Positions 24,147 through 32,144 of a stretch of DNA of 64,000 nt are shown in pieces. Source of the DNA: Streptomyces sp. GSL17-111 (GTDB taxonomy: Bacteria; Actinomycetota; Actinomycetes; Streptomycetales; Streptomycetaceae); NCBI RefSeq assembly GCF_037911585.1, contig NZ_JBAJNS010000001.1, forward strand, positions 4,883,501-4,947,500. Direction: 5' to 3'. Numbering within the stretch: the stretch's first letter is position 1; the number at the start of each line of letters is the position of its first letter. Below the pieces are notes generated by a model, which searched no databases, was not told where the DNA came from, and saw nothing but the letters and a program-made list of their open reading frames with translations. A program made the translations under genes and the position numbers.

Positions 24147-24196
24147 GCAGCAGGCGTCCTTCGGCGATCATCGAACGGGGGTCGCCGGATCGTACG

Positions 24197-25024
24197 TCAG
24201 TGCGTGAACGCGGGCCGCTCCGGGTCCAGGTCGGCGACGCCGTCCGCCGGGGACGACGCCTGGGCGAAGTGCCGGCGCGGGATGCGTCCCGCGCGGCGGG
24301 CCAGGCGTCCCGCCTCCACCGCGTGCCGCATGGCGGCGGCCATGAGCACCGGCTCCTGCGCCCGCGTGACGGCCGAGGCGAGCATCACCGCCGCGCAGCC
24401 CAGCTCCATCGCGAGCGCGACGTCGGACGCCGTCCCGGCCCCGGCGTCCAGGACGACGGGGACGCCCGCGCGTTCGGTGATGAGCTGGAAGTTGTGCGGG
24501 TTGCGGATGCCGAGGCCCGAGCCGATGGGTGAGCCCAGCGGCATGATCGCCGCGCACCCCACGTCCTCGAGCCTGCGGGCGAGCACGGGGTCGTCGTTGG
24601 TGTAGGGGAGCACGGTGAACCCGTCGTCGACGAGGGTCTCGGCCGCGTCCAGCGTCTCCACCGGGTCGGGCAGCAGGGTGCGTTCGTCCGCGATGACCTC
24701 CAGCTTCACCAGCTCCGTGCCCAGGGCCTCGCGGGCCAGCCGGGCCGTCAGGACGGCCTCGCCCGCCGTGAAGCAGCCGGCGGTGTTGGGCAGGACGCGG
24801 ATGCCGAGGCGGTCGAGCACGGAGAGCACCGAGCCGTGCACCGAGGCGTCCACGCGGCGCATCGCCACGGTGGTCAGCTCGGTGCCGGAGGCGATGAGGG
24901 CACGCTCCATGGTCTCCAGGCTCGGCGCGCCGCCGGTGCCCATGATGAGCCGGGAGGAGAGGGTGAGGTCGCCGATCCTCAGCGGGTCGTCGGCCGCGCG
25001 CACCGTCGGGGTGTCCGTCGTCAT
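24197..25024 (-). CDS. thiG: Thiazole synthase ThiG
   Basis: 275-residue TIM-barrel enzyme that builds the thiazole-phosphate ring of thiamine from deoxyxylulose-5-phosphate, dehydroglycine (from ThiO) and ThiS-thiocarboxylate. Family blocks: LSSRLIMGTGGAPSLE, TTVAMRRVDAS, LPNTAGCFTAGEAVLTARL, KLEVIADERTLLPD (substrate-binding Lys), VLPYTNDDPVLARRLEDVGCAAIMPLGSPIGSGLGI, VVLDAGAGTASDVALAMELGCAAVMLASAV. Third gene of thiO-thiS-thiG, 3 bp after thiS, under a TPP riboswitch. Confidence 0.96.
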   Translation of the reverse strand: MTTDTPTVRAADDPLRIGDLTLSSRLIMGTGGAPSLETMERALIASGTELTTVAMRRVDASVHGSVLSVLDRLGIRVLPNTAGCFTAGEAVLTARLAREALGTELVKLEVIADERTLLPDPVETLDAAETLVDDGFTVLPYTNDDPVLARRLEDVGCAAIMPLGSPIGSGLGIRNPHNFQLITERAGVPVVLDAGAGTASDVALAMELGCAAVMLASAVTRAQEPVLMAAAMRHAVEAGRLARRAGRIPRRHFAQASSPADGVADLDPERPAFTH

Positions 25025-25027
25025 GGG

Positions 25028-25237
25028 TCAGCCTCCTTGGACTGCGGTCAGGACCTCCACCCGGTCGCCCTCGGCGAGCGCGGTGGTGGCCCAGCGGCCC
25101 CGCGGCACGACCGTCTCGTTGACGGCGGCGGCGACGCCGGAGGGGGCGGTGGTCAGCGTCGCGACGAGGGCGTCGAGGGTGGTCCCGGCCGCCTCCGAGC
25201 GCTCCTCGCCGTTGACGCGGATCGTCATCCGGCTCAT
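25028..25237 (-). CDS. thiS: Sulfur carrier protein ThiS
   Basis: 69 residues, ubiquitin-like fold, ending in the required Gly-Gly (LTAVQGG). ThiF-type adenylation and sulfur transfer make the C-terminal thiocarboxylate used by ThiG. The start overlaps the thiO stop by 4 bp (ATGA). An in-frame ATG three codons downstream (M4) gives a more typical ThiS N-terminus (MTIRVNGE). Confidence 0.94.
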   Translation of the reverse strand: MSRMTIRVNGEERSEAAGTTLDALVATLTTAPSGVAAAVNETVVPRGRWATTALAEGDRVEVLTAVQGG

Positions 25238-26415
25238 ACGGGCAGCTCCTGTCGGGGCGGGACGGCGGACGCGGCGTCGCCGGAGCGGAAGCGCAGCGGG
25301 CTGAAGGGGCGGGCGACGTCCGGCAGCACGCCCGTGGCCAGCGACGCGGCCAGGGCGTCACCGGTGACGGGCGTCAGCAGGACGCCGTTGCGGTAGTGGC
25401 CGGTGGCCAGCTGGAGGCCCGGCAGCGCGCTCGGACCCAGCACCGGCGCGTTGTCCGGGGAGCACGGGCGCAGCCCGGCACGCGTCTCCACGAGTGGCAG
25501 CTCCGTCAGACCGGGGACCAGCTCATGGGCGTCGCGCAGCAGCTCGTAGACGCCGCCGGCCGTGACGGTCGTGTCCCAGCCCAGCTCCTCGCTCGTGGCC
25601 CCGATGACCAGCTCGCCGTCCGCGCGCGGCACCAGGTACACCTGCCCGCCCCGCACCACGGCCCGCACGGTGCGGGAGAGGAAGGGCGGCCCCGGCGCCT
25701 CGGGCATGCGCAGCCGCAGCACCTGGCCCTTGACGGGCCGCACCGGCGGCAGGACGCCGTCGGGCACCCCGGCGAGGCGGCCGCTCTCGCTGCCCCCGGC
25801 CAGCACGACGGTGTCGCCGCCCAGCTCGGTGCCGTCGTCGAGGGCCACGCCCACCGCGCGACCCCCGGCGTCCCCGGCGAGCAGCAGCCGCTCGGCCCGC
25901 GCCCGCCGGAAGGTGACGCCCGCCCGCCCACCGGCGGTCAGCAGGGCGTCGGCCAGCCGCCGGGGGTCCACCTGGTGGTCGCCGTCGACGCGCAGGCCGC
26001 CGCGCACGCCCGGCGCGAGCATCGGCTCCAGCCGCCGGCACTCCCGCCCGGTGAGCCAGCGCGCGTCCAGCCCGCAGCGCTGCTGGAGGGCGTGCAGGTC
26101 CCGCAGGTGGGCCCGGTCGTCGGCGTCGAGCGCGACGGCGAGGGTGCCGCAGGCGCGGTAGCCGACGTCCTGCCCGGTCGCCTCGGTCAGTTCGGCGGCG
26201 AAGTCCGCGTAGCCCTCGGCCGAGGCCAGGTTGAGGGCCAGCAACCGCTCTTCGCCGAAGTGCAGTTCGGTCACCGCCGCCAGCATGCCGGCGGCCACCC
26301 GGGCCGCGCCGCCGCCCGGCGCCGGGTCCACGACCGTGACCCGCATCCCGCGCTGCGCCGCCCGCCAGGCCGTCACCAGGCCGATCACGCCGCCGCCCAC
26401 CATCACCACGTGCAT
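25234..26415 (-). CDS. thiO: Glycine oxidase ThiO
   Basis: 393-residue FAD enzyme of the DAO family that oxidises glycine to iminoglycine for thiazole synthesis. N-terminal dinucleotide fold MHVVMVGGGVIGLVTAWRAA, then VTVVDPAPGGGAARVAAGML; later PVKGQVLRLR, PRADGELVIGATSEELGWDT, ETRAGLRPCSPDNAPVLGPS and GHYRNGVLLTPVTGD are typical ThiO blocks. ATG at 26415, with GGAGG a few nt upstream that lies at the 3' edge of the TPP riboswitch, so translation is directly switchable. Confidence 0.95.
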   Translation of the reverse strand: MHVVMVGGGVIGLVTAWRAAQRGMRVTVVDPAPGGGAARVAAGMLAAVTELHFGEERLLALNLASAEGYADFAAELTEATGQDVGYRACGTLAVALDADDRAHLRDLHALQQRCGLDARWLTGRECRRLEPMLAPGVRGGLRVDGDHQVDPRRLADALLTAGGRAGVTFRRARAERLLLAGDAGGRAVGVALDDGTELGGDTVVLAGGSESGRLAGVPDGVLPPVRPVKGQVLRLRMPEAPGPPFLSRTVRAVVRGGQVYLVPRADGELVIGATSEELGWDTTVTAGGVYELLRDAHELVPGLTELPLVETRAGLRPCSPDNAPVLGPSALPGLQLATGHYRNGVLLTPVTGDALAASLATGVLPDVARPFSPLRFRSGDAASAVPPRQELPV

Positions 26416-26423
26416 GGGTTCCA

Positions 26424-26512
26424 GCTCCTCCCTTCGCCGGCATGACCCGGATCAGGTTCGTACGGTCGGAGGCCGTCCGCCTCCCTCTCAGCCCGGTGCG
26501 CCGGGCTCCCGC
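26424..26512 (-). ncRNA. TPP riboswitch (THI element)
   Basis: On the minus strand the conserved segments occur in order: GGGAGCCCGG (P1/P2 start), CGGGCTGAGAGGGAGG (the CUGAGA pyrimidine sensor), then CCTGATCCGGGTCATGCCGGCG and AAGGGAGG. The 3' end merges with the ribosome binding site of thiO. TPP binding would close it and lower thiO-thiS-thiG translation. Confidence 0.95.
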
Positions 26513-26631
26513 GTGTGCGTTGCGCGGACCACCCTACTGCGGTGCCCGGTCGCCCCGCAGCGGGCGCCGTGCCCCGGAGCCGGACGTGAGCCGGAGGCGA
26601 GCCGAGGCCCAGGGACGTACGAGCCGTCCCT

Positions 26632-27243
26632 GTGAGCGTCGCCGCCATGAAGATCTGCGTGTTCCTCTCCGCCGCCGACCTCGACGAGCGGTACACGGCT
26701 CCGGCGCGGGAGTTCGCCGAGCTGCTCGGGCAGGGCGGTCACACGCTGGTGTGGGGCGGTTCCGACGTCGGGCTGATGAAGGTCGTCGCCGACGGCGTGG
26801 AGCGGGCGGGCGGCACGCTGTGCGGGGTCTCCGTCGAGTTCCTCGCCCATGTCGCCCGGCCCGGGGTGGCGGACATGGTGATCGCCGAGGACCTCGGCGC
26901 GCGCAAGGCCCTGCTGCTGGAGCAGGCCGACGCGATCGTCGTGCTCGTCGGCGGCACGGGCACGCTGGACGAGATGACCGACCTGCTGGAGCTGCGGAGG
27001 CACGGACTGACCCGCAAGCCGCTGGTGGTGCTGAACACGGCCGGCTACTACGACGGCCTCAGGGCCCAGCTGGAGAGGATGGAGGCCGAGGGCTTCCTGT
27101 CCGTCCCGCTCGCGGAGCTGGTCCTCTTCGCGGAGACCGGCCGGCAGGCGCTCGACCACGTGGCGGAGCGGCTGCGGGCCGAGGAGCGGATGCGCGGCCT
27201 CCGGCGCGGGAGTGGCGGTGGTGGCCGCCCGGCGCGGGTGTGA
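26632..27243 (+). CDS. LOG-family protein (TIGR00730-type)
   Basis: 203 residues from the GTG at 26632; an ATG at 26647 (MKICVFLSAADLDERY) is an equally good start and matches the family N-terminus better. Rossmann-like fold with VWGGSDVGLMKVVADGV, the R-K pair in LGARKALLLEQADAIVVL, and VGGTGTLDEM in place of PGGxGTxxE; NTAGYYDGL follows. LOG enzymes release cytokinin-type bases from nucleoside monophosphates; in bacteria they are generic nucleotide phosphoribohydrolases of uncertain role. Divergent from the thiO operon. No clear Shine-Dalgarno. Confidence 0.85.
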   Translation: MSVAAMKICVFLSAADLDERYTAPAREFAELLGQGGHTLVWGGSDVGLMKVVADGVERAGGTLCGVSVEFLAHVARPGVADMVIAEDLGARKALLLEQADAIVVLVGGTGTLDEMTDLLELRRHGLTRKPLVVLNTAGYYDGLRAQLERMEAEGFLSVPLAELVLFAETGRQALDHVAERLRAEERMRGLRRGSGGGGRPARV

Positions 27244-27283
27244 CGGGTCACGCGGAAGGCCGGTGCAGGGCCGGACTGCGCGC

Positions 27284-27302
27284 GTAGACCGAGGTCTACA
27301 GT
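27284..27302. promoter_or_regulatory. Palindromic operator overlapping a leaderless promoter
   Basis: GTAGACC-GA-GGTCTAC (27284-27299) is a perfect 7-bp-arm palindrome. TACAGT (27297-27302), a good -10, overlaps its right end and lies 6 nt before the GTG start of the next gene, so the mRNA is probably leaderless and a protein on the palindrome would block the promoter. Confidence 0.5.
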
Positions 27303-27308
27303 GATCGT

Positions 27309-28622
27309 GTGACCTCACCACACGAGCAGCGCAGACCGGGCCGGCCAGGCCCTCAGGGCGCGGAACGCGTCGTCATCGTCGGCGCCGGGATGGCCGGTGT
27401 CCAGACGGCGGTGCAGCTCCGCGAGCTGGGCTGGTCCGGCTCCGTCACCCTGCTCGGCGCCGAGCGGCACCGGCCCTACGACCGGCCGCCGCTGTCCAAG
27501 GCCGTGCTCAGCGGCAAGGCGGAGGGGTCCGCCTTCGACGTGGACTTCGACGCCCTCGGGGTCCGGCTGGAGCTGGACCGCCGCGTCACGGGCCTGCGTC
27601 CGGACGCCCACGAGGTCGACACCGCCCGGGGGCCGGTGCCCTACGACCGGCTGGTCGTCGCCACCGGCGCGGAGCCCGTGCCGCTGCCCGGCGGTGCGGA
27701 CGTGCCGGGCGTGCACCTGCTGCGCACGCTGGACGACGTCGAGCTGCTGCGGCCGGTGCTGGGCGGCCGGCGGCGCGTCGTGATCGTCGGCGCGGGCTGG
27801 ATCGGGGCGGAGTTCGCCACGGCGGCGCGGGAGGCCGGGTGCCCGGTCACCGTCGTCGAGGCCGCCGGGCAGCCGCTGTCCGGCGCGCTGCCCGCCGACA
27901 TCGCCGCCCGGATGCGGGGCTGGTACGCGGAGAGCGGTGCGGAGCTGATCACCGGTGTCCCGGTGGCCCGAGTCCGGGCCGAGCCCGACCGCAAGGTGGA
28001 GCTGGCCGACGGGCGGGTGCTGGCCGCCGACGCCGTCCTCGTCGGCATCGGTGCCCGTCCGGCCACCGGCTGGCTGGCCGGCTCCGGCGTGGAGCTGGCC
28101 GCCGACGGCTCCGTCCTCGCCGACGAGCGGCTGCGCACGTCCGTGCCGGACGTGTACGCCGTCGGGGACTGCGCGTCGTTCCCCTCGGCCCGCTACGGCC
28201 GCAGGTTGCTCGTCCACCACTGGGACAACGCCCGGGGCGGCCCGCGCGCGGTCGCCGTCGGGCTCGTCGGCGACGCGGGCCAGGCCGTGGCCGCCGGGTC
28301 CGAGGTCTACGACCCGGTCCCGTACTTCTGGTCCGAGCAGTTCGGCCGCTTCGTGCAGTACGCCGGGCACCACGGCGCGGCGGACGAAGTGCTGTGGCGC
28401 GGCGATCCGGACGGCGTCTCCTGGGCCGTGTGCTGGTTGCGCGACGGCGTGCTCGACGCGCTGCTCGCCGTCGGCCGTCCCCGGGACCTGGCGCAGGGCC
28501 GCAAGCTGATCCGGCAGCGCGTCGCGCTGGACCGCGCCCTGGCGGCCGACCCGGCGGTGCCCCTGAAGCGGGCCGCGCTGGCCCCGGGACGGCAGGCGTC
28601 GCCCTTCGGCGCGGCCGGCTGA
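27309..28622 (+). CDS. NAD(P)/FAD-dependent oxidoreductase (ferredoxin-reductase type)
   Basis: 437 residues, GTG start at 27309. FAD-binding VVIVGAGMAGVQTAVQLREL, the family motif RPYDRPPLSKAVL, NAD-binding VVIVGAGWIGAEFATAAREAGCPVTVVE, and the second FAD motif VPDVYAVGDCASF identify it as a rhodocoxin/putidaredoxin-reductase-like flavoprotein. The C-terminal reductase domain contains YDPVPYFWSEQFGRFVQYAGH. It could reduce ferredoxins, possibly those serving P450s, but no ferredoxin gene is adjacent. Starts 66 bp after the LOG gene; the palindrome in between suggests its own regulation. Confidence 0.9.
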   Translation: MTSPHEQRRPGRPGPQGAERVVIVGAGMAGVQTAVQLRELGWSGSVTLLGAERHRPYDRPPLSKAVLSGKAEGSAFDVDFDALGVRLELDRRVTGLRPDAHEVDTARGPVPYDRLVVATGAEPVPLPGGADVPGVHLLRTLDDVELLRPVLGGRRRVVIVGAGWIGAEFATAAREAGCPVTVVEAAGQPLSGALPADIAARMRGWYAESGAELITGVPVARVRAEPDRKVELADGRVLAADAVLVGIGARPATGWLAGSGVELAADGSVLADERLRTSVPDVYAVGDCASFPSARYGRRLLVHHWDNARGGPRAVAVGLVGDAGQAVAAGSEVYDPVPYFWSEQFGRFVQYAGHHGAADEVLWRGDPDGVSWAVCWLRDGVLDALLAVGRPRDLAQGRKLIRQRVALDRALAADPAVPLKRAALAPGRQASPFGAAG

Positions 28623-28693
28623 GGAGGCGGTTGGCCCAAGCCGGGCGGACCGCGGTGCCGACACTGTCGGCGGCGGATGGCAGGCTTGGGGGC

Positions 28694-29059
28694 GTGACCG
28701 AGATTGACGCGAAGATCGATGCGCTCGTGCCGAGCTGGCTCACCCTCCCCGACGTCGCCGAGAGGCTGGACGTCGAGGTGACGCGGGTGCGGCAGTTCGT
28801 CAAGGAAGGGCTACTGATCGCGGTACGCCGTGGCGAGAACCGGGTCCTGATGGTCCCCGCCGACTTCATCGGCGAGGGCCGGATCACGAAGGGGCTCACC
28901 GGTACGCTCACGCTGCTGAGGGACGACGGCTTCAGCGACGAGGAGATGCTGGAGTGGCTCTTCACTCCGGACGACTCCCTGCCCGGCACCCCGGCGCAGG
29001 CGCTCCGGGAGAACCGCGGGACCGAGGTGAAGCGCCGGGCCCAGGCGCTCGCCGTCTGA
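28694..29059 (+). CDS. Rv2175c-type DNA-binding protein
   Basis: 121 residues from the GTG at 28694; no convincing ribosome binding site. N-terminal helix-turn-helix WLTLPDVAERLDVEVTRVRQFVKEGLLIAVRRGENRVLMVPADFI, then TKGLTGTLTLLRDDGFSDEEMLEWLFTPDDSLPGTPAQAL, the typical C-terminal block of the Rv2175c family. The mycobacterial protein is phosphorylated by the Ser/Thr kinase PknL, which weakens DNA binding; a PASTA kinase is encoded about 6 kb away here, but a link is only inferred. Confidence 0.85.
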   Translation: MTEIDAKIDALVPSWLTLPDVAERLDVEVTRVRQFVKEGLLIAVRRGENRVLMVPADFIGEGRITKGLTGTLTLLRDDGFSDEEMLEWLFTPDDSLPGTPAQALRENRGTEVKRRAQALAV

Positions 29060-29149
29060 CCGACGTCCACCCAGCCGCAGAACCGTCCCGGTGGCGGGGC
29101 GGGGGCGCACGCTCCCGCCCCGCCGTCCCACCAGGGGGAGAAGAACCTC

Positions 29150-29842
29150 ATGTCCGCGCAGCCCACGACCGCCGCGTCCGACTCCGCCGTGCGGAGGCTG
29201 GCCGACGCCCGGCTGTATCTGTGCACCGACGCCCGCACCCGCCAGGGGGACCTCCCGGAGTTCCTGGACGCGGTGCTCTCCGGCGGGGTGGACATCGTGC
29301 AGCTGCGGGACAAGGGGATGGAGGCGGGGGAGGAGCTGCGGCACCTGTCCGTCCTCGCCGACGCCTGCCGGCGGCACGGCAAGCTGCTCGCCGTCAACGA
29401 CCGCGCGGACGTCGCGCACGCCGCCGGGGCCGACGTCCTCCACCTCGGCCAGGACGACCTGCCCGTCCCGGCCGCCCGGGCCCTCCTGGGCCAGGGGCCG
29501 CAGGACGTGCTCATCGGCCGGTCCACGCATGCCGAGAGCGAGGTCGACGCCGCCCTCACCGACCCGGGGGTGGACTACTTCTGCACCGGCCCCTGTTGGC
29601 CGACCCCGACCAAGCCCGGCCGGCACGCGCCGGGGCTGGCGCTGGTGCGGTACGCGGCCGAACGCAGCGCCGCGCTCGGCGACGAGCGCCCCTGGTTCGC
29701 CATCGGCGGCATCGGCCCGGAGAACCTGGACGCCGTCCTGGACGCCGGGGCCCGCCGCGTCGTCGTCGTCCGCGCGCTGACCGGGGCGACGGATCCGCAC
29801 GCGGCGGCGGCTTCGCTCGCGGAGCGGCTGCGATCCCGTTGA
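29150..29842 (+). CDS. thiE: Thiamine-phosphate synthase ThiE
   Basis: 230-residue TIM-barrel that joins HMP-diphosphate and thiazole phosphate to thiamine monophosphate. Signatures: ARLYLCTDARTRQGDLPEFLDAVLSGGVDIVQLRDKGM, LLAVNDRADVAHAAGADVLHLGQDDLP, IGRSTHAESEV, DYFCTGPCWPTPTKPGRHAPGL, WFAIGGIGPENLDAVLDAGARRVVVVRALTGA. Strong ribosome binding site AGGGGGAG 8-15 nt before the ATG. No THI element is visible upstream, unlike the thiO operon; expression may follow the preceding gene (91 bp). Confidence 0.96.
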   Translation: MSAQPTTAASDSAVRRLADARLYLCTDARTRQGDLPEFLDAVLSGGVDIVQLRDKGMEAGEELRHLSVLADACRRHGKLLAVNDRADVAHAAGADVLHLGQDDLPVPAARALLGQGPQDVLIGRSTHAESEVDAALTDPGVDYFCTGPCWPTPTKPGRHAPGLALVRYAAERSAALGDERPWFAIGGIGPENLDAVLDAGARRVVVVRALTGATDPHAAAASLAERLRSR

Positions 29843-29922
29843 CCTGCGGTTTCCCGGGCCGACGGCGTCCACCCGGGCGTCCAGGGTGTGGACATGGCTC
29901 TGGCCCGGACCCTACTGGCGGT

Positions 29923-29928
29923 TAGCCT
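29923..29928 (+). promoter_or_regulatory. -10-like TAGCCT 6 nt before metF (leaderless candidate)
   Basis: TTAGCCTTCGTTC precedes the ATG directly; TAGCCT would place transcription initiation at or next to the start codon. No Shine-Dalgarno is present. No strong -35 recognised. Confidence 0.35.
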
Positions 29929-29934
29929 TCGTTC

Positions 29935-30852
29935 ATGGCCCACGGCATCTCCTCCACCAGGACCGACCGAGCGGTGACGATCCGCGAGCTTCTCGCCTCG
30001 GGGAAGCGCTCCTACTCCTTCGAGTTCATGGCGCCGAAGACGGCCAAGGGGGAGCGGACCCTGTGGAACGCGATCCGCCGCATCGAGGCCGTCGGCCCCA
30101 CGTTCGTCTCCGTGACCTACGGCGCCGGCGGTTCGTCCCGGGACGGCACCGTGCGGGCCACCGAGCGCATCGCGACCGAGACGACGCTGACGCCCGTCGC
30201 CCACCTCACGGCCGTCAACCACTCCGTCGCCGACCTGCGCAACGTCATCGGCCAGTACGCCGGGGCGGGCATCCGCAACATGCTGGCCCTGCGCGGCGAC
30301 CCCCCGGGTGACCCGATGGGGGAGTGGGTGCGGCACCCGCGGGGCGTGTCCTATGCGTACGAACTGGTCGAACTGATCAAGGAGTCCGGGGACTTCTGCG
30401 TGGGCGTGGCCGCCTACCCCGAGATGCACCCCCGGTCGACGGACTGGGACACCGACGTCCGGCACTTCGTCGCCAAGTGCCGCGCCGGGGCCGACTACGC
30501 GATCACCCAGATGTTCTTCTACCCCGAGGACTACCTCCGGCTGCGTGACCGCGTCGCGGCGGCGGGCTGCGACACACCGATCATCCCGGAGATCATGCCG
30601 GTCACCAACGTGCGGCAGATCGAGCGTTTCGCCCAGCTGAGCAACGCGACCTTCCCCCCGGAGCTGGCGAACAGGATCCTGGCGGTCAAGGACGACCCGG
30701 CGGCTGTACGCTCGGTCGGGATCGAGTACGCCACGGAGCTGAGCGCGACGTTGATGGCCGAGGACATCCCCGGGTTGCACTTCATCACGCTCAACCACTC
30801 CACGGCGACCCTGGAAATCTACGAGAACCTCGGACTGCACGCGCGGTCCTAG
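29935..30852 (+). CDS. metF: Methylenetetrahydrofolate reductase
   Basis: 305 residues. Reduces 5,10-methylene-THF to 5-methyl-THF for methionine synthesis, using FAD. Blocks: YSFEFMAPKTAKGERTLWNAI (catalytic Glu in the FEF segment), FVSVTYGAGGSSRDGT, TPVAHLTAVNHS, NMLALRGDPPGDP, FCVGVAAYPEMHP, QMFFYPEDYLRLRDRV, PIIPEIMPVTN and GLHFITLNHSTATLEIYENLGL. Family length is normal. It precedes an unrelated membrane protein gene by 22 bp. Confidence 0.96.
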   Translation: MAHGISSTRTDRAVTIRELLASGKRSYSFEFMAPKTAKGERTLWNAIRRIEAVGPTFVSVTYGAGGSSRDGTVRATERIATETTLTPVAHLTAVNHSVADLRNVIGQYAGAGIRNMLALRGDPPGDPMGEWVRHPRGVSYAYELVELIKESGDFCVGVAAYPEMHPRSTDWDTDVRHFVAKCRAGADYAITQMFFYPEDYLRLRDRVAAAGCDTPIIPEIMPVTNVRQIERFAQLSNATFPPELANRILAVKDDPAAVRSVGIEYATELSATLMAEDIPGLHFITLNHSTATLEIYENLGLHARS

Positions 30853-30874
30853 GGGTTCTGCGAGAGGGGCGTAC

Positions 30875-32047
30875 ATGGGCTGGACGGTCCTCTACATCCT
30901 GTTCGGAGTGGTCGCGCTGTGGCTGCTCGGCGAGGTCCTGCTCCAGTACAAGGCGCGACTGCGCTGGCGCCTCACCGCCTTCTTCGGCTTCCTCACCGTC
31001 GTCCTCGGGGTGCTGCTGGGCTCCGTCCCCGTGATCGCCCTGGGCACGGCCGGCTTCGCCGTGGGCCAGTTCCTCGTCACCCTCTCCTTCCGTCGGGGCT
31101 TCGACCACGGCTGGGCGCTGGAGAACGTTCCCGGGACGCGTCGCCGCCGGGCCAAGGGCGGCTCCGAGGCCGACGCACCGCCCCAACCCGCCGACGCGCC
31201 GCCCGTCCTGGAGGTCTCCGAGCTGGAGGAGACGGCCGCCTACCGCATGGAGCCGCTCCCGGAGGAGGACACCGGGCAGTACGGCGTGTACGACCGGGAC
31301 GGTCAGGGCGGCGAGGGCCACGGCGGTGAGGCCGGGCGGCGGGAGCAGCCGGAGGCGGCCCCCTACGCGGCGGCATCACCCGATCCGTACGCGGCACCGG
31401 GCGGCTACGGCTACGACGGCGGGTACGACACCGGGTACGGGTACGACGGCGGCTACGGCACGCCGTACGGAAGCCCGCAGGGCCCGGGCGGTGTGTCCGA
31501 TCCGCTCGGCGACCACGGCGAGCACCAGTACGCGAGCGCCGGTTACGGAGAGGACGCTCCCGGCACCCCCTCCACCCCGTACACCGGGGACCACCGTGAC
31601 GACCAGCCCTACGGCGGCGGGTACCCGACCCCGGCGCCGCAGTCCGACACCGGCGCCTACGCCTCCTACGCGACCTACGACGGCTACCAGGGCGGTGGTG
31701 GTGGCCAGGGCGACCTGTACGGCTACCCCGCCCCGCCCGCGCCGGGCGGCTACGACCCCCTGGGCGGTCCCGATCCTCTGAGCGACCCCGGCCCGCAGGG
31801 TGGTTACCCGGGCGGGGGACATCCGTCCGGCGGCTACGACTCCGGCGGTTACGAGACCTACGGCTACCCCGCCGCTCCCTCCGCCCAGCAGCCCGACCCC
31901 TATGGCCGGTACCCGCAGGAGACGGGCTCCTGGGCGGAGGTGCCGCACCAGCGGGACGCCGCACCGCAGCAGGAGCCCTACCCGTACCAGGACGGCTACG
32001 ACTACGGGTACGGCTACCCCGCCCCCGGCCAGCAGCCCCGCAACTGA
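30875..32047 (+). CDS. Membrane protein with Tyr/Gly/Pro-rich C-terminal tail
   Basis: 390 residues, ATG at 30875 with GAGAGGGG upstream. Two or three hydrophobic segments in the first 75 residues (VLYILFGVVALWLLGEVLL; LTAFFGFLTVVLGVLLGSVPVIALGTAGFAVGQFLVTL). The rest (about 90-390) is low complexity: repeated units such as YGYDGGYDTGYGYDGGYGTPYG, rich in Tyr, Gly, Pro, Asp and Gln, and presumably disordered on one side of the membrane. No enzyme domain. Probably co-transcribed with metF. Function unknown; tyrosine-rich disordered tails can drive clustering or phase separation, which is speculation here. Confidence 0.75.
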   Translation: MGWTVLYILFGVVALWLLGEVLLQYKARLRWRLTAFFGFLTVVLGVLLGSVPVIALGTAGFAVGQFLVTLSFRRGFDHGWALENVPGTRRRRAKGGSEADAPPQPADAPPVLEVSELEETAAYRMEPLPEEDTGQYGVYDRDGQGGEGHGGEAGRREQPEAAPYAAASPDPYAAPGGYGYDGGYDTGYGYDGGYGTPYGSPQGPGGVSDPLGDHGEHQYASAGYGEDAPGTPSTPYTGDHRDDQPYGGGYPTPAPQSDTGAYASYATYDGYQGGGGGQGDLYGYPAPPAPGGYDPLGGPDPLSDPGPQGGYPGGGHPSGGYDSGGYETYGYPAAPSAQQPDPYGRYPQETGSWAEVPHQRDAAPQQEPYPYQDGYDYGYGYPAPGQQPRN

Positions 32048-32067
32048 GCGGTCCCCGGCAGCGGTTC

Positions 32068-32093
32068 GACGCCCGTTCACGACGCCCGTTCAC
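32068..32093. repeat. Short tandem repeat GACGCCCGTTCAC x2
   Basis: Two exact, adjacent 13-bp copies in the 97-bp gap between the convergent Tyr-rich membrane protein and the phytoene-desaturase-like gene. No clear function; probably a local duplication. Confidence 0.6.
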
Positions 32094-32144
32094 GACCGTG
32101 GTGCACGACGGCGGCCACGGGCGCCGGGTGCCGTCCGGGCGCGG

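Noticed and set aside
31377..32047. CRISPR-like or other array in the Tyr-rich region
   Set aside because: The repeats are degenerate coding repeats in frame, without uniform spacers.
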